Shown here in pieces: positions 42,387 to 50,505 of a stretch of 64,000 bases of DNA. Every line of letters begins with the position of its first letter. Position 1 is the first letter of the stretch. The DNA lies in the NCBI RefSeq assembly GCF_004795105.1, contig NZ_SSBL01000012.1, positions 62,001-126,000 on the forward strand, given 5' to 3'. The translations under genes and the position numbers were made by a program. This DNA comes from Streptomyces sp. A0642. GTDB lineage: Bacteria; Actinomycetota; Actinomycetes; Streptomycetales; Streptomycetaceae. Below the pieces are notes generated by a model. The model saw only the letters and a list, made by a program, of their open reading frames with translations, did no database searches and had not been told where the DNA came from.

Positions 42387-43781
42387 ATGAAGGCCCATGA
42401 CGGTATGTACATCGGCGGCGCATGGCGGCCCGCCGCCGGAACGGACACCATCGCGGTGGTGAACCCCGCGGACGAACAGGTCATCGCGCACGTCCCGGCG
42501 GGCACCGCCGAGGACGTCGACGCCGCGGTACGCGCCGCGCGCGCCGCGTTCCCCGGCTGGGCCGCGACCCCGCCCGCCGAGCGGGCCGCCCGGATCGGCG
42601 CGCTGCGCGATGCGCTCGCCGCCCGCAAGGACGAGATCGCCGAGACGGTCACCGCGGAACTGGGCTCCCCGCTGCCGCTGTCGCAGATGGTGCACGCGGG
42701 CGTTCCGGTGCTCGTCGCCGGTTCGTACGCCGAGCTGGCCGCCACGTACGCCTTCGAGGAGCGGCACGGGAACTCCACCGTGTTCCTCGAACCCGTCGGC
42801 GTGGTCGGCGCGATCACCCCGTGGAACTACCCGCTGCACCAGATCGTGGCGAAGGTGGCCCCCGCTCTCGCCGCCGGCTGCACGGTCGTCCTCAAGCCCG
42901 CCGAGGACACCCCGCTCACCGCTCAGCTCTTCGCCGAGGCCACCGAGGAGGCCGGTCTGCCCGCCGGCGTCTTCAACCTGGTCACCGGCCTGGGCCCGGT
43001 CGCCGGACAGGCGCTCGCCGAGCACGAGGACGTCGACCTGGTCTCCTTCACCGGCTCCACCGCGGTCGGCAGGCAGATCGGCGCGACGGCCGGCGGCGCC
43101 GTCAAGCGCGTCGCGCTGGAGCTCGGGGGCAAGTCCGCCAACGTCATCCTGCCCTCGGCCGATCTGGCCAAGGCGGTCAACGTCGGCATCGCCAACGTGA
43201 TGTCCAACTCCGGCCAGACGTGCAGTGCCTGGACCCGGATGCTCGTGGACGCCGAGCGCTACGAGGAGGCCGTCGCCCTCGCGGCGAAGGCCGTCGCCAA
43301 GTACGTGCCGGGGGAGCGGGTCGGGCCGGTCGTCAACGCCAAGCAGCAGGCGCGCGTGCGCGGTTACATCGAGAAGGGCATCGAGGAGGGCGCGCGCGTC
43401 GTCGCAGGGGGGCCCGAGGCGCCGCTCGCCACCGGGTACTACGTCAGCCCCACCGTGTTCGCCGACGTCACCCCGGAGATGACCATCGCCCAGGAGGAGA
43501 TCTTCGGCCCGGTCGTCTCGATCCTGAAGTACGAGGACGAGGCGGACGCGCTCCGCATCGCCAACGGCACCGTGTACGGGCTGGCGGGCGCCGTCTGGGC
43601 CGCCGACGACGAGGAGGCCGTCGCCTTCGCCCGCCGGATGGACACCGGCCAGGTCGACATCAACGGCGGCCGTTTCAACCCGCTCGCCCCCTTCGGCGGT
43701 TACAAGCAGTCGGGCGTCGGCCGCGAGCTCGGTGCGCACGGTCTCGCCGAGTACCTCCAGACCAAGTCCCTCCAGTTCTGA
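42387..43781 (+). CDS. NAD(P)-dependent aldehyde dehydrogenase
   Basis: Encodes 464 residues. Catalytic Cys279 (NSGQTCS) and general base Glu245 (LELGGKS), with the cofactor-binding FTGSTAVG motif and TPWNYP. Oxidises an aldehyde to the acid; the substrate is not defined. Followed after 62 bp by a zinc alcohol dehydrogenase on the same strand, so the pair can turn an alcohol into an acid. Controlled by the operator at 42323-42339, shared with the TetR gene at 46121. Confidence 0.94.
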   Translation: MKAHDGMYIGGAWRPAAGTDTIAVVNPADEQVIAHVPAGTAEDVDAAVRAARAAFPGWAATPPAERAARIGALRDALAARKDEIAETVTAELGSPLPLSQMVHAGVPVLVAGSYAELAATYAFEERHGNSTVFLEPVGVVGAITPWNYPLHQIVAKVAPALAAGCTVVLKPAEDTPLTAQLFAEATEEAGLPAGVFNLVTGLGPVAGQALAEHEDVDLVSFTGSTAVGRQIGATAGGAVKRVALELGGKSANVILPSADLAKAVNVGIANVMSNSGQTCSAWTRMLVDAERYEEAVALAAKAVAKYVPGERVGPVVNAKQQARVRGYIEKGIEEGARVVAGGPEAPLATGYYVSPTVFADVTPEMTIAQEEIFGPVVSILKYEDEADALRIANGTVYGLAGAVWAADDEEAVAFARRMDTGQVDINGGRFNPLAPFGGYKQSGVGRELGAHGLAEYLQTKSLQF

Positions 43782-43843
43782 ACGGCCCCCTGAGTCCGCA
43801 GAGTCCGCCGAGTCCGCGTCCCCGATCAGCAAGGAGCCAGTCC

Positions 43844-44923
43844 GTGGTCCGCGCCGCCGTACTGTCCGCCGTCGGAGCTCCCCTGGAGATCACCGACATC
43901 ACCCTGCCCGAGCCCGGCCCCGGCCAGGTCCGCGTCCGGCTCGCCGCCGCCGGCGTCTGCCACTCCGACCTCTCCCTGTCCAACGGCACCATGCGGCTGC
44001 CCGTCCCGGCCGTCCTCGGTCACGAGGGCGCGGGCACCGTCGTCTCGGTCGGTGAGGGAGTCGGCCACCTGGCCCCGGGCGACGGCGTGGTCCTCAACTG
44101 GGCGCCGTCCTGCGGCAGCTGCCACCACTGCGGCATCGGCGAGGTCTGGCTCTGCGTCAACGCCCTGGCCGGCGCGGCGAACGTCCACGCCCGTGCCGCG
44201 GACGGCACCGAACTCCACCCCGGACTGAACGTCGCCGCCTTCGCGCAGGAGACCGTGGTCGCCGCGAACTGCGTCCTGCCCGCGCCCGACGGCATCCCGC
44301 TCACCGACGCGGCCCTGCTCGGCTGCGCGGTGCTGACCGGGTACGGCGCGGTCCACCACAGCGCCCGGGTCCGCACCGGCGAGTCCGTCGTCGTGTTCGG
44401 CATCGGCGGGGTCGGTCTCGCCGTGCTCCAGGCCGCCCGGATCGCCGGCGCCTCGAAGATCATCGCGGTGGACGTCTCCCCGGAGAAGGAGGACCTCGCC
44501 CGCCGGGCCGGGGCCACGGACTACGTGATCGCCTCCGACACGACCCCCCGCGAGATCCGCAAGCTCACCGGGGGCCAGGGCGCGGACGTGGCCGTCGAGT
44601 GCGTCGGCCGGGCCGCCACCATCCGCGCAGCCTGGGAAGCCACCCGCCGAGGAGGGCGCACCACGGTCGTCGGCATCGGCGGCAAGGACCAGCAGGTGAC
44701 GTTCAACGCCCTGGAGATCTTCCACTGGGGCAGGTCCCTGACCGGCTGTGTGTACGGCAACAGCGACCCGGCCCGCGACCTGCCGGTGCTGGCCGACCAC
44801 ATCCGGGCGGGCCGCTTCGACCTGTCGATGATGGTCACCGACCGGATCGCGCTGGACGGCATCCCGGCGGCCTTCGACCACATGGTCGCCGGCAAGGGCG
44901 GACGGGCCCTGGTCGTCTTCTAG
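43844..44923 (+). CDS. Zinc-dependent alcohol dehydrogenase (class III-like)
   Basis: Encodes 359 residues. Catalytic zinc ligands are Cys and His in GVCHSD and GHEGAG; the structural zinc loop reads CGSCHHCGIGEVWLC. The nucleotide-binding fold has GIGGVGLAV. The family includes NDMA-dependent and mycothiol-linked enzymes. The GTG at 43844 is the start, with AAGGAG at 43831-43836 seven bases before it. Second gene of an operon with the aldehyde dehydrogenase. Confidence 0.92.
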   Translation: MVRAAVLSAVGAPLEITDITLPEPGPGQVRVRLAAAGVCHSDLSLSNGTMRLPVPAVLGHEGAGTVVSVGEGVGHLAPGDGVVLNWAPSCGSCHHCGIGEVWLCVNALAGAANVHARAADGTELHPGLNVAAFAQETVVAANCVLPAPDGIPLTDAALLGCAVLTGYGAVHHSARVRTGESVVVFGIGGVGLAVLQAARIAGASKIIAVDVSPEKEDLARRAGATDYVIASDTTPREIRKLTGGQGADVAVECVGRAATIRAAWEATRRGGRTTVVGIGGKDQQVTFNALEIFHWGRSLTGCVYGNSDPARDLPVLADHIRAGRFDLSMMVTDRIALDGIPAAFDHMVAGKGGRALVVF

Positions 44924-44929
44924 GGCCTC

Positions 44930-44976
44930 TCGTTCGGATCACGCCGGGCTCGCGGGGTCCGGCCTGATCCAAACGA
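44930..44976 (+). terminator. Stem-loop after the alcohol dehydrogenase (dispersed Streptomyces-type palindrome)
   Basis: TCGTTCGGATCA (44930-44941) pairs with TGATCCAAACGA (44965-44976) with one mismatch. I recall similar GATCC-AAACGA palindromes in many Streptomyces intergenic regions, so this may be a copy of a dispersed repeat doubling as a terminator; that link is from memory. Confidence 0.6.
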
Positions 44977-45061
44977 AAGTCCCTGGCCGTCATCCGGGGG
45001 CCCGGCTCTTCCCGCTCCGCCGTGAGCAGCCGGGCCCCCGGCCCTGCCGGCGCTCGGTTCC

Positions 45062-46042
45062 CTACGGCCGGTCCGCCGCCCCGCACTCCGCCTCACGAGG
45101 CGGTCCCTCCGGTGCGGCGGCCGGACCCTTCAGCGCCGCGGCCGCTCCCGGACGCGTCCGGGAGACGGCCACCCCGGCCAGGCAGAGCAGGCCCCCGGCC
45201 ACGGTGAGCAGCGCCGGCACCTCGTCCAGCAGCAGCCACGACATCAGCACCACGAGCGCGGGCACCGCGTACGTGGTGGCGCCCATCCGCCCGGCCGTGG
45301 TGCGGGCGAGCGCGTAGGCCCACGTGGTGAAGGCCAGTGCGGTCGGGAAGATCCCCAGATAGACCATGTTCAGGGTGGCCGACAGGGGTGCGTCGGCCGC
45401 GTCCGATACCAGCGCGCCGGCGAACGGCAGACATGCCACGGTGCCCACCAGGCAGCCGAACGTGGTGATCTGCAGCGCCGAGCCGTGCCGCAGCGCCGGC
45501 TTCTGGCCGACGACTCCGCCCGCGTACGCCACCGCGGCCAGCAGGCAGAGCAGCACTCCCAGCACCGAGGAACTCCCGTGGCCCGACATGGAGAGCCCCA
45601 CCACCGCGGCGCCCGCGAAGGACACGGCCATGCCCAGCAGCAGCCGGCGCGGCAGCCCCTCGCCGAGCAGCCGGGCGCCGAGCAGGGCGATCAGCAGCGG
45701 CCCGATGTTCACGACCATCGCCGCGGTGCCCGCGTCCACCTGCTGCTCACCCCAGTTGAGCACCACCATGTACAGGCCGAACCACAGCAGCCCGGACCAG
45801 AGAATCCCCGGCCAGGCGGCCCGCGAGGGCAGTCCCTCCCGCCGGACGAGCAGGAGCGCGCCGAGGGCCAGGGAGCCGGCCAGCAGCCGCCCGAGGGCCA
45901 GCGCGCCGGGGGAGTAGGCCTCGCCCGCACTGCGGATGGAGACGAAGGCGGAGGCCCACAGCACCACGGTGGTGCAGGCGGCGGCGGTCGCCCGCCAGGC
46001 ACGGTGGTCCGGGGGCGCGGCTGAGGAGGAGGGCGTCGTCAT
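45062..46042 (-). CDS. EamA/DMT-family transporter
   Basis: Encodes 326 residues with ten predicted membrane helices in two EamA repeats (about 15-145 and 160-290) and a Pro/Ala-rich tail. Related proteins export metabolites or drugs. It lies 78 bp after the TetR gene on the same strand and is probably cotranscribed with it, thus under the operator at 46801-46817. Start ATG 46042. Confidence 0.9.
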   Translation of the reverse strand: MTTPSSSAAPPDHRAWRATAAACTTVVLWASAFVSIRSAGEAYSPGALALGRLLAGSLALGALLLVRREGLPSRAAWPGILWSGLLWFGLYMVVLNWGEQQVDAGTAAMVVNIGPLLIALLGARLLGEGLPRRLLLGMAVSFAGAAVVGLSMSGHGSSSVLGVLLCLLAAVAYAGGVVGQKPALRHGSALQITTFGCLVGTVACLPFAGALVSDAADAPLSATLNMVYLGIFPTALAFTTWAYALARTTAGRMGATTYAVPALVVLMSWLLLDEVPALLTVAGGLLCLAGVAVSRTRPGAAAALKGPAAAPEGPPREAECGAADRP

Positions 46043-46120
46043 GGACCTGACGGTAAGGCCAGGACGTTTCGGTGCCCACCGAATAGTCGGGGTCCCGGTG
46101 GGCGCGGCCGGGCGCGGGCG

Positions 46121-46771
46121 CTAACGCGGCCGCTGTGCCGGCGGGGTGTACTGGAGGGCGAGCCCGTCGATCAGCGCCCGCAGCCCCGTCTCGAACGCCC
46201 CCTCGTCGACCTGCTGACGCCGTTCCGCCAGGAGGTGCGCCTGGCCGAGGTGGGGATAGTCGGCCGGGTCGTACGCCGTCTCGTCGTCCACGAAACCGCG
46301 GGCGAACGAGCCCAGGGCCGAGCCGGTGATGAAGTAGCGCATCAGGGCGCCGATGGAGGTGGCCTGGGCGGGCGGCCAGCCCGCGCGGACCATCGCGCCG
46401 AACACCGCGTCGGCGACCCGCAGACCGGCCGGGCGGCGGCCGGGGCCCTGGGCGAGCACCGGGACGATGTGCGGGTGCGCGGCGAGCGCCGCGCGGTAGG
46501 AGACCGCCCAGTCGTGCAGTGCGGCCCGCCAGTCGCGGGTGTCGGACTCGTCGAACATCGACAGATCGACCTGTGCGGAGACGGAGTCGGCGACCGCGTC
46601 CAGGATCTCGTCCTTGTTGCGGAAGTGGTTGTAGAGCGACGGCCCGCTGACCCCGAGCTCGGCCGCGAGGCGGCGGGTGGAGACCGCGTCCAGCCCCTCG
46701 GCGTCCACGAGTGCGCTCGCCGTCTCGACGATGCGGTCTCTGCTGAGGAGGGGCTTGCGCGGGCGGGCCAT
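46121..46771 (-). CDS. TetR-family regulator (probably leaderless)
   Basis: Encodes 216 residues: helix-turn-helix STRRLAAELGVSGPSLYNHFRNK and a TetR_C-type ligand domain. Start ATG 46771 (MARPRKPLLS); the TACTAT -10 box (reverse complement of 46779-46784) is seven bases before it with no ribosome binding site, so leaderless. The AACTAGC operator at 46801-46817 covers its -35 region, suggesting autorepression; the related site at 42323 suggests that it also controls the aldehyde/alcohol dehydrogenase operon. Confidence 0.9.
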   Translation of the reverse strand: MARPRKPLLSRDRIVETASALVDAEGLDAVSTRRLAAELGVSGPSLYNHFRNKDEILDAVADSVSAQVDLSMFDESDTRDWRAALHDWAVSYRAALAAHPHIVPVLAQGPGRRPAGLRVADAVFGAMVRAGWPPAQATSIGALMRYFITGSALGSFARGFVDDETAYDPADYPHLGQAHLLAERRQQVDEGAFETGLRALIDGLALQYTPPAQRPR

Positions 46772-46800
46772 GCGGCACATAGTAGGCCCTGCACCCCTAA

Positions 46801-46817
46801 AACTAGCAGTGCTAATT
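46801..46817. promoter_or_regulatory. TetR operator between the TetR gene and the acyl-CoA dehydrogenase gene
   Basis: AACTAGC-AGT-GCTAATT, a 7-3-7 inverted repeat with one mismatch, matching the site at 42323-42339. Confidence 0.75.
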
Positions 46818-46819
46818 AA

Positions 46820-46977
46820 GACCCACCGGCAATTGGGGGGCGGCGTCGCGGGGCTGGGTGCGCACATCTGCGGCGTTGTCGTCCCTCACCATGGCTCCGC
46901 CATGGCTCGATCCTCCGCCTTGCGGCTGCACGCACCCAGCCCCGCTCCTTCACCCACCCCCCAATTGCCGGTCGGTC
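46820..46977. repeat. 158-bp nested palindrome before the acyl-CoA dehydrogenase gene
   Basis: Outer arms 46820-46840 and 46957-46977 are 21 bp with a single mismatch (including ACCGGCAATTGGGGGG and CCCCCCAATTGCCGGT). Middle arms 46848-46862 and 46931-46945 are a perfect 15 bp (GCGGGGCTGGGTGCG). An inner 7-3-7 palindrome CCATGGC-TCC-GCCATGG lies at 46889-46905. It could be a MITE-like insertion or a structured 5' leader. It ends 23 bp before the start codon. Confidence 0.85.
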
Positions 46978-47000
46978 CAACGCGACATGGAGAGTCAAGG

Positions 47001-48152
47001 ATGAACCTGGAGCTCAGTGAGGAGCAGGAAGCCGTCCGGCGGCTCGCCAAGGACTTCGTGGCCCGGGACATCGCCCCGCACGTCGTCGAGTGGGACCGGG
47101 CCGAGAGCGTCGACAAGTCGATCGTGAAGAAGCTGGGCTCCCTCGGCTTCCTCGGACTGACGGTCCCCGAGGAGTACGGCGGATCGGGGGGTGACCACCT
47201 CGCGTACTGCCTGGTCACCGAGGAACTGGGCCGCGGGGACTCCTCGGTCCGCGGCATCGTCTCCGTCTCGCTGGGGCTGGTCGCCAAGACCGTCGCCGCG
47301 TGGGGCGACGAGGACCAGAAGCGGCAGTGGCTGCCGCGGCTGACCTCCGGTGACGCGGTCGGCTGCTTCGGCCTCACCGAACCGGGCACGGGGTCGGACG
47401 CCGGGAACCTGACGACGAGGGCCGTCCGGGACGGCGGTGACTACGTCATCAACGGCAGCAAGATGTTCATCACCAACGGCACCTGGGCCGATGTGGTGCT
47501 GCTCTTCGCCCGCACCAACGACACCCCCGGCCACAAGGGCGTGTCCGCCTTCCTGGTGCCCACGGACCTCCCCGGCCTCACCCGGCGCACCATCCACGGC
47601 AAGCTCGGCCTGCGCGGCCAGGCGACCGCCGAGCTGGTCCTCGAGGACGTCCGCGTCCCCGCCGCCGCCCTCATGGGCCCGGAGGGCAAGGGCTTCTCCC
47701 TCGCCATGTCCGCGCTGGCCAAGGGGCGGATGTCGGTCGCCGCCGGCTGCGTCGGCATCGCCCAGGCGGCCCTGGACGCGGCCGTGGGATACGCGGGCGA
47801 GCGCGAGCAGTTCGGCAAGTCCATCGCGAGCTACCAGCTCGTCCAGGAACTCATCAGCGACATCTCCGTGGACGTCGACGCCGCCCGCCTGCTGACCTGG
47901 CGGGTGGCCGACCTGATCGACCGGGGCGAAGCCTTCGCCACCGCCGCCTCCCAGGCGAAGCTCTTCGCCTCCGAGGCCGCCGTCCGCGCCGCGAACAACG
48001 CCGTCCAGGTCTTCGGCGGGTACGGCTACATCGACGAGTACCCGGTCGGCAAGCTGCTGCGGGACGCCCGGGTGATGACGCTCTACGAGGGCACCAGCCA
48101 GATCCAGAAGCTGATCATCGGCCGCGCCCTGACGGGGGTCTCCGCCTTCTGA
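47001..48152 (+). CDS. Acyl-CoA dehydrogenase
   Basis: Encodes 383 residues, the normal length for the family. FAD/substrate motifs are GLTEPGTGSDAG and the catalytic base Glu363 in LYEGTSQIQ, the position used by short/medium/butyryl-type enzymes. Removes two hydrogens from an acyl-CoA in beta-oxidation or branched-chain amino acid breakdown. Start ATG 47001 (MNLELSEEQ) after GGAGAG. Its leader contains the 158-bp palindrome and the operator at 46801-46817. Confidence 0.94.
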   Translation: MNLELSEEQEAVRRLAKDFVARDIAPHVVEWDRAESVDKSIVKKLGSLGFLGLTVPEEYGGSGGDHLAYCLVTEELGRGDSSVRGIVSVSLGLVAKTVAAWGDEDQKRQWLPRLTSGDAVGCFGLTEPGTGSDAGNLTTRAVRDGGDYVINGSKMFITNGTWADVVLLFARTNDTPGHKGVSAFLVPTDLPGLTRRTIHGKLGLRGQATAELVLEDVRVPAAALMGPEGKGFSLAMSALAKGRMSVAAGCVGIAQAALDAAVGYAGEREQFGKSIASYQLVQELISDISVDVDAARLLTWRVADLIDRGEAFATAASQAKLFASEAAVRAANNAVQVFGGYGYIDEYPVGKLLRDARVMTLYEGTSQIQKLIIGRALTGVSAF

Positions 48153-48239
48153 GTCCCGGGGACCCGGACGGGCGCATGAGTAGCTGTCTGAGTAGCCGGA
48201 CGGATGTGCCGTGCGCCACATCGCCCGATGCTGGGCGGC

Positions 48240-48530
48240 ATGAGTGAGACGACATCGGTCAAGCAGCAGAACACCGCCGCCTTCTACGGCCAGGCCGTCG
48301 CGTCCTTCGGGATCGCGTCGGGGGCGGTGGCCCTCGGGATCTACTCCCTCGACGCCGACGGCTGGGTGCGCGGGTTCCTGGCCATCGGCGTCCTCTACCT
48401 CGTCACCTCCGCCTTCACCCTGGCCAAGGTGATCCGCGACCGGCAGGAGGCGGGCCAGATCGTCAGCCGGGTCGATCAGGCCCGCCTGGAGAAGATCCTC
48501 GCCGAGCACGACCCCTACCAGAAGCTCTGA
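48240..48530 (+). CDS. YiaA/YiaB-type two-helix membrane protein
   Basis: Encodes 96 residues with two membrane helices (about 15-35 and 42-62) in the YiaAB layout (FYGQAVASFGIA, WVRGFLAIGVLYLVTSAFTL), and a charged cytoplasmic C-terminus (ending HDPYQKL). Function of the family is not established. Start ATG 48240, 87 bp after the acyl-CoA dehydrogenase. Confidence 0.85.
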   Translation: MSETTSVKQQNTAAFYGQAVASFGIASGAVALGIYSLDADGWVRGFLAIGVLYLVTSAFTLAKVIRDRQEAGQIVSRVDQARLEKILAEHDPYQKL

Positions 48531-48550
48531 CGATCTCACTCCCCGGACCC

Positions 48551-48566
48551 CTAAGCGCTTGCTCAG
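48551..48566 (+). promoter_or_regulatory. Operator CTAAGCGCTTGCTCAG before the TetR gene
   Basis: A 6-4-6 inverted repeat with one mismatch. An identical 16-mer lies at 49853-49868 before the MaoC gene. Confidence 0.8.
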
Positions 48567-48613
48567 GATCGGGGTATGGTGTTCGTCCTGCTGACTGAGA
48601 GGGGCGACCGAGG

Positions 48614-49237
48614 ATGAGCACGGCGGAGGAGACCGACGGCGAGAACACGCCGTGGGCCGAAGTGACGCCCGAGGCCGCCCGGCGGCTCCTCGTCGCGGCC
48701 GTCGACGCCTTCGCCGAGCGCGGGTACCACGCGACCACCACCCGGGACATCGCGGGCCGCGCCGGTATGAGCCCCGCCGCGCTCTACATCCACTACAAGA
48801 CGAAGGAAGAGCTGCTCCACCGGATCAGCAGGATCGGCCACGACCGCGCCCTGACCCTGCTGGAGTCGGCGGCCGACGGCGAGGGCACGGCCACCGAGCG
48901 GCTCGCCGGGGCCGTGCGGGCCTTCGTGCGCTGGCACGCCGAGCGGCACACGACCGCGCGCGTGGTCCAGTACGAGCTCGACGCGCTCGCCGAGGACCAC
49001 CGCACCGAGATCGTCGAGCTGCGCCGCAGGAGCGACGCGGCGGTGCGCCGGATCATCGGCGAGGGTGTGGCGGCCGGGGAGTTCGACGTATCCGACGTGC
49101 CCGGCACCGCGCTCGCCGTGCTCTCGCTCTGCATCGACGTGGCGCGCTGGTTCAACGCGCAGGGCAGCCGCACCCCGGACGAGGTGGGCGAGCTGTACGC
49201 CGGTCTCGTCCTGCGGATGGTCGCGGCCGAGCGCTGA
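48614..49237 (+). CDS. TetR-family regulator of a MaoC hydratase gene
   Basis: Encodes 207 residues with helix-turn-helix TTRDIAGRAGMSPAALYIHYKTK. The same 16-bp operator stands before this gene and before the convergent MaoC gene, so it very likely controls both and responds to an acyl-CoA. Start ATG 48614 with a GAGG-type site just upstream. Confidence 0.92.
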   Translation: MSTAEETDGENTPWAEVTPEAARRLLVAAVDAFAERGYHATTTRDIAGRAGMSPAALYIHYKTKEELLHRISRIGHDRALTLLESAADGEGTATERLAGAVRAFVRWHAERHTTARVVQYELDALAEDHRTEIVELRRRSDAAVRRIIGEGVAAGEFDVSDVPGTALAVLSLCIDVARWFNAQGSRTPDEVGELYAGLVLRMVAAER

Positions 49238-49342
49238 CGCGGGGCGCGGCCGGCGCGGGACGTCGGCCCGGTCCCGTCGTGCGCGCCGCCGACTGCCGCG
49301 GGCCGGACCCCCGCGAGGGCCCGGCCCGTGCCGTGGCCCGGC

Positions 49343-49804
49343 TCAGAAGTAGAAGCGCGACACCGACTCGGCCACGCACGCCGGCTTCTCGCCGCCCTCG
49401 CGCTCGACCGTGACGACGGCCGTGACCTGTACGCCGCCGCCCGCCTCCTCGACGCTCTTCAGGACGGCCGTCGCCCGCAGCCGCGAGCCCACGGGCACGG
49501 TGGACGGGAAACGGACCTTGTTCGTCCCGTAGTTGATGCCCATCTTCGTGTTCTCGACCCGCATGACCTGCGGTACGAGCGCCGGCAGCAGCGAGAGCGT
49601 GAGGTAGCCGTGCGCGATCGTCGTGCCGAAGGGCCCCGCCGCCGCGCGCTCGGGGTCCACATGGATCCACTGGTGGTCGCCGGTGGCCTCGGCGAAGAGG
49701 TCGATCCTCTTCTGGTCGACCTCCAGCCAGTCACTGTGCCCCAGCTGCTCGCCCACGCCGTCGCGCAGCTCCTGCGCGGACGTGAAGATCCTCGGCTCTG
49801 CCAT
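49343..49804 (-). CDS. MaoC-family (R)-specific enoyl-CoA hydratase-like protein
   Basis: Encodes 153 residues, a single hot-dog domain. The hydratase motif FAEATGDHQWIHVDPERA with GPFGTTIAHGY holds the catalytic Asp and His. Likely hydrates enoyl-CoA in fatty-acid breakdown. Start ATG 49804; the operator at 49853-49868 lies 49 bp upstream. Confidence 0.92.
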   Translation of the reverse strand: MAEPRIFTSAQELRDGVGEQLGHSDWLEVDQKRIDLFAEATGDHQWIHVDPERAAAGPFGTTIAHGYLTLSLLPALVPQVMRVENTKMGINYGTNKVRFPSTVPVGSRLRATAVLKSVEEAGGGVQVTAVVTVEREGGEKPACVAESVSRFYF

Positions 49805-49852
49805 GTCCCTGGTCCCTGCCTTCCCGCTCTCGAACTCCCGTACCGACGCTGT

Positions 49853-49868
49853 CTAAGCGCTTGCTCAG
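49853..49868 (-). promoter_or_regulatory. Operator CTAAGCGCTTGCTCAG before the MaoC gene
   Basis: Identical over 16 bp to the site at 48551-48566, placed 49 bp before the MaoC start. Confidence 0.8.
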
Positions 49869-49935
49869 CATGGTGGGCGGGTGCTTTCCTGTCAACGACG
49901 GACCGCCCGGGAACCGGGCACGTAGGGTTCGATGA

Positions 49936-50421
49936 GTGCCCCAGATCCCACAGACACTCCATGAACTCACGGTCGGCCAGCTCTCGGCGCGCAGCGGCGC
50001 CGCCGTCTCGGCCCTGCACTTCTACGAGGCCAAGGGCCTGATAAGCAGCCGTCGCACCAGCGGCAACCAGCGCCGCTACACGAGGGACGCCCTGCGGCGG
50101 GTCGCCTTCGTCCGTGCGGCGCAGCGGGTCGGCATCCCGCTGGCCACCATCCGCGACGCCCTGGCCGAGCTGCCGGAGGAGCGCACCCCGAACCGGGACG
50201 ACTGGGCCCGGCTCTCCGCGGCCTGGCGCTCGGAACTGGACGAGCGGATCCAGCAGCTGGCCAGGCTCCGCGACCATCTCACCGACTGCATCGGCTGCGG
50301 CTGCCTGTCGCTGGAGACCTGTGTGCTCTCCAACCCGGACGACGTCTCCGGCGAGCGGATGAGCGGCTCGCGGCTGATGCCCGAGGGCCGGGGCGCGAAC
50401 GGCTCCCCGGGAGGGCGCTGA
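49936..50421 (+). CDS. soxR: SoxR, redox-sensing MerR-family regulator
   Basis: Encodes 161 residues. MerR helix-turn-helix (VGQLSARSGAAVSALHFYEAKGLI), a dimerisation helix, and Cys118, Cys121, Cys123 and Cys129 in the SoxR pattern C-x2-C-x-C-x5-C that holds a [2Fe-2S] cluster. In streptomycetes SoxR responds to redox-active metabolites. The GTG at 49936 lies seven bases after a TAGGGT -10 box (49923-49928), with no ribosome binding site, so the mRNA is probably leaderless. No SoxR target box was recognised in the window. Confidence 0.94.
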   Translation: MPQIPQTLHELTVGQLSARSGAAVSALHFYEAKGLISSRRTSGNQRRYTRDALRRVAFVRAAQRVGIPLATIRDALAELPEERTPNRDDWARLSAAWRSELDERIQQLARLRDHLTDCIGCGCLSLETCVLSNPDDVSGERMSGSRLMPEGRGANGSPGGR

Positions 50422-50436
50422 GCGCCGGGGGCGCGA

Positions 50437-50456
50437 GGGTGCCCGTCCGGGCGCCC
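50437..50456. terminator. Hairpin between convergent soxR and zinc-ribbon genes
   Basis: GGGTGCCC (50437-50444) and GGGCGCCC (50449-50456) pair over 8 bp (one G-T), loop GTCC. Confidence 0.55.
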
Positions 50457-50505
50457 GAAGGCGCCGAACGGGCCGCTCCGTTCCTCCGGCGGTCGTCGTG
50501 AGCCG

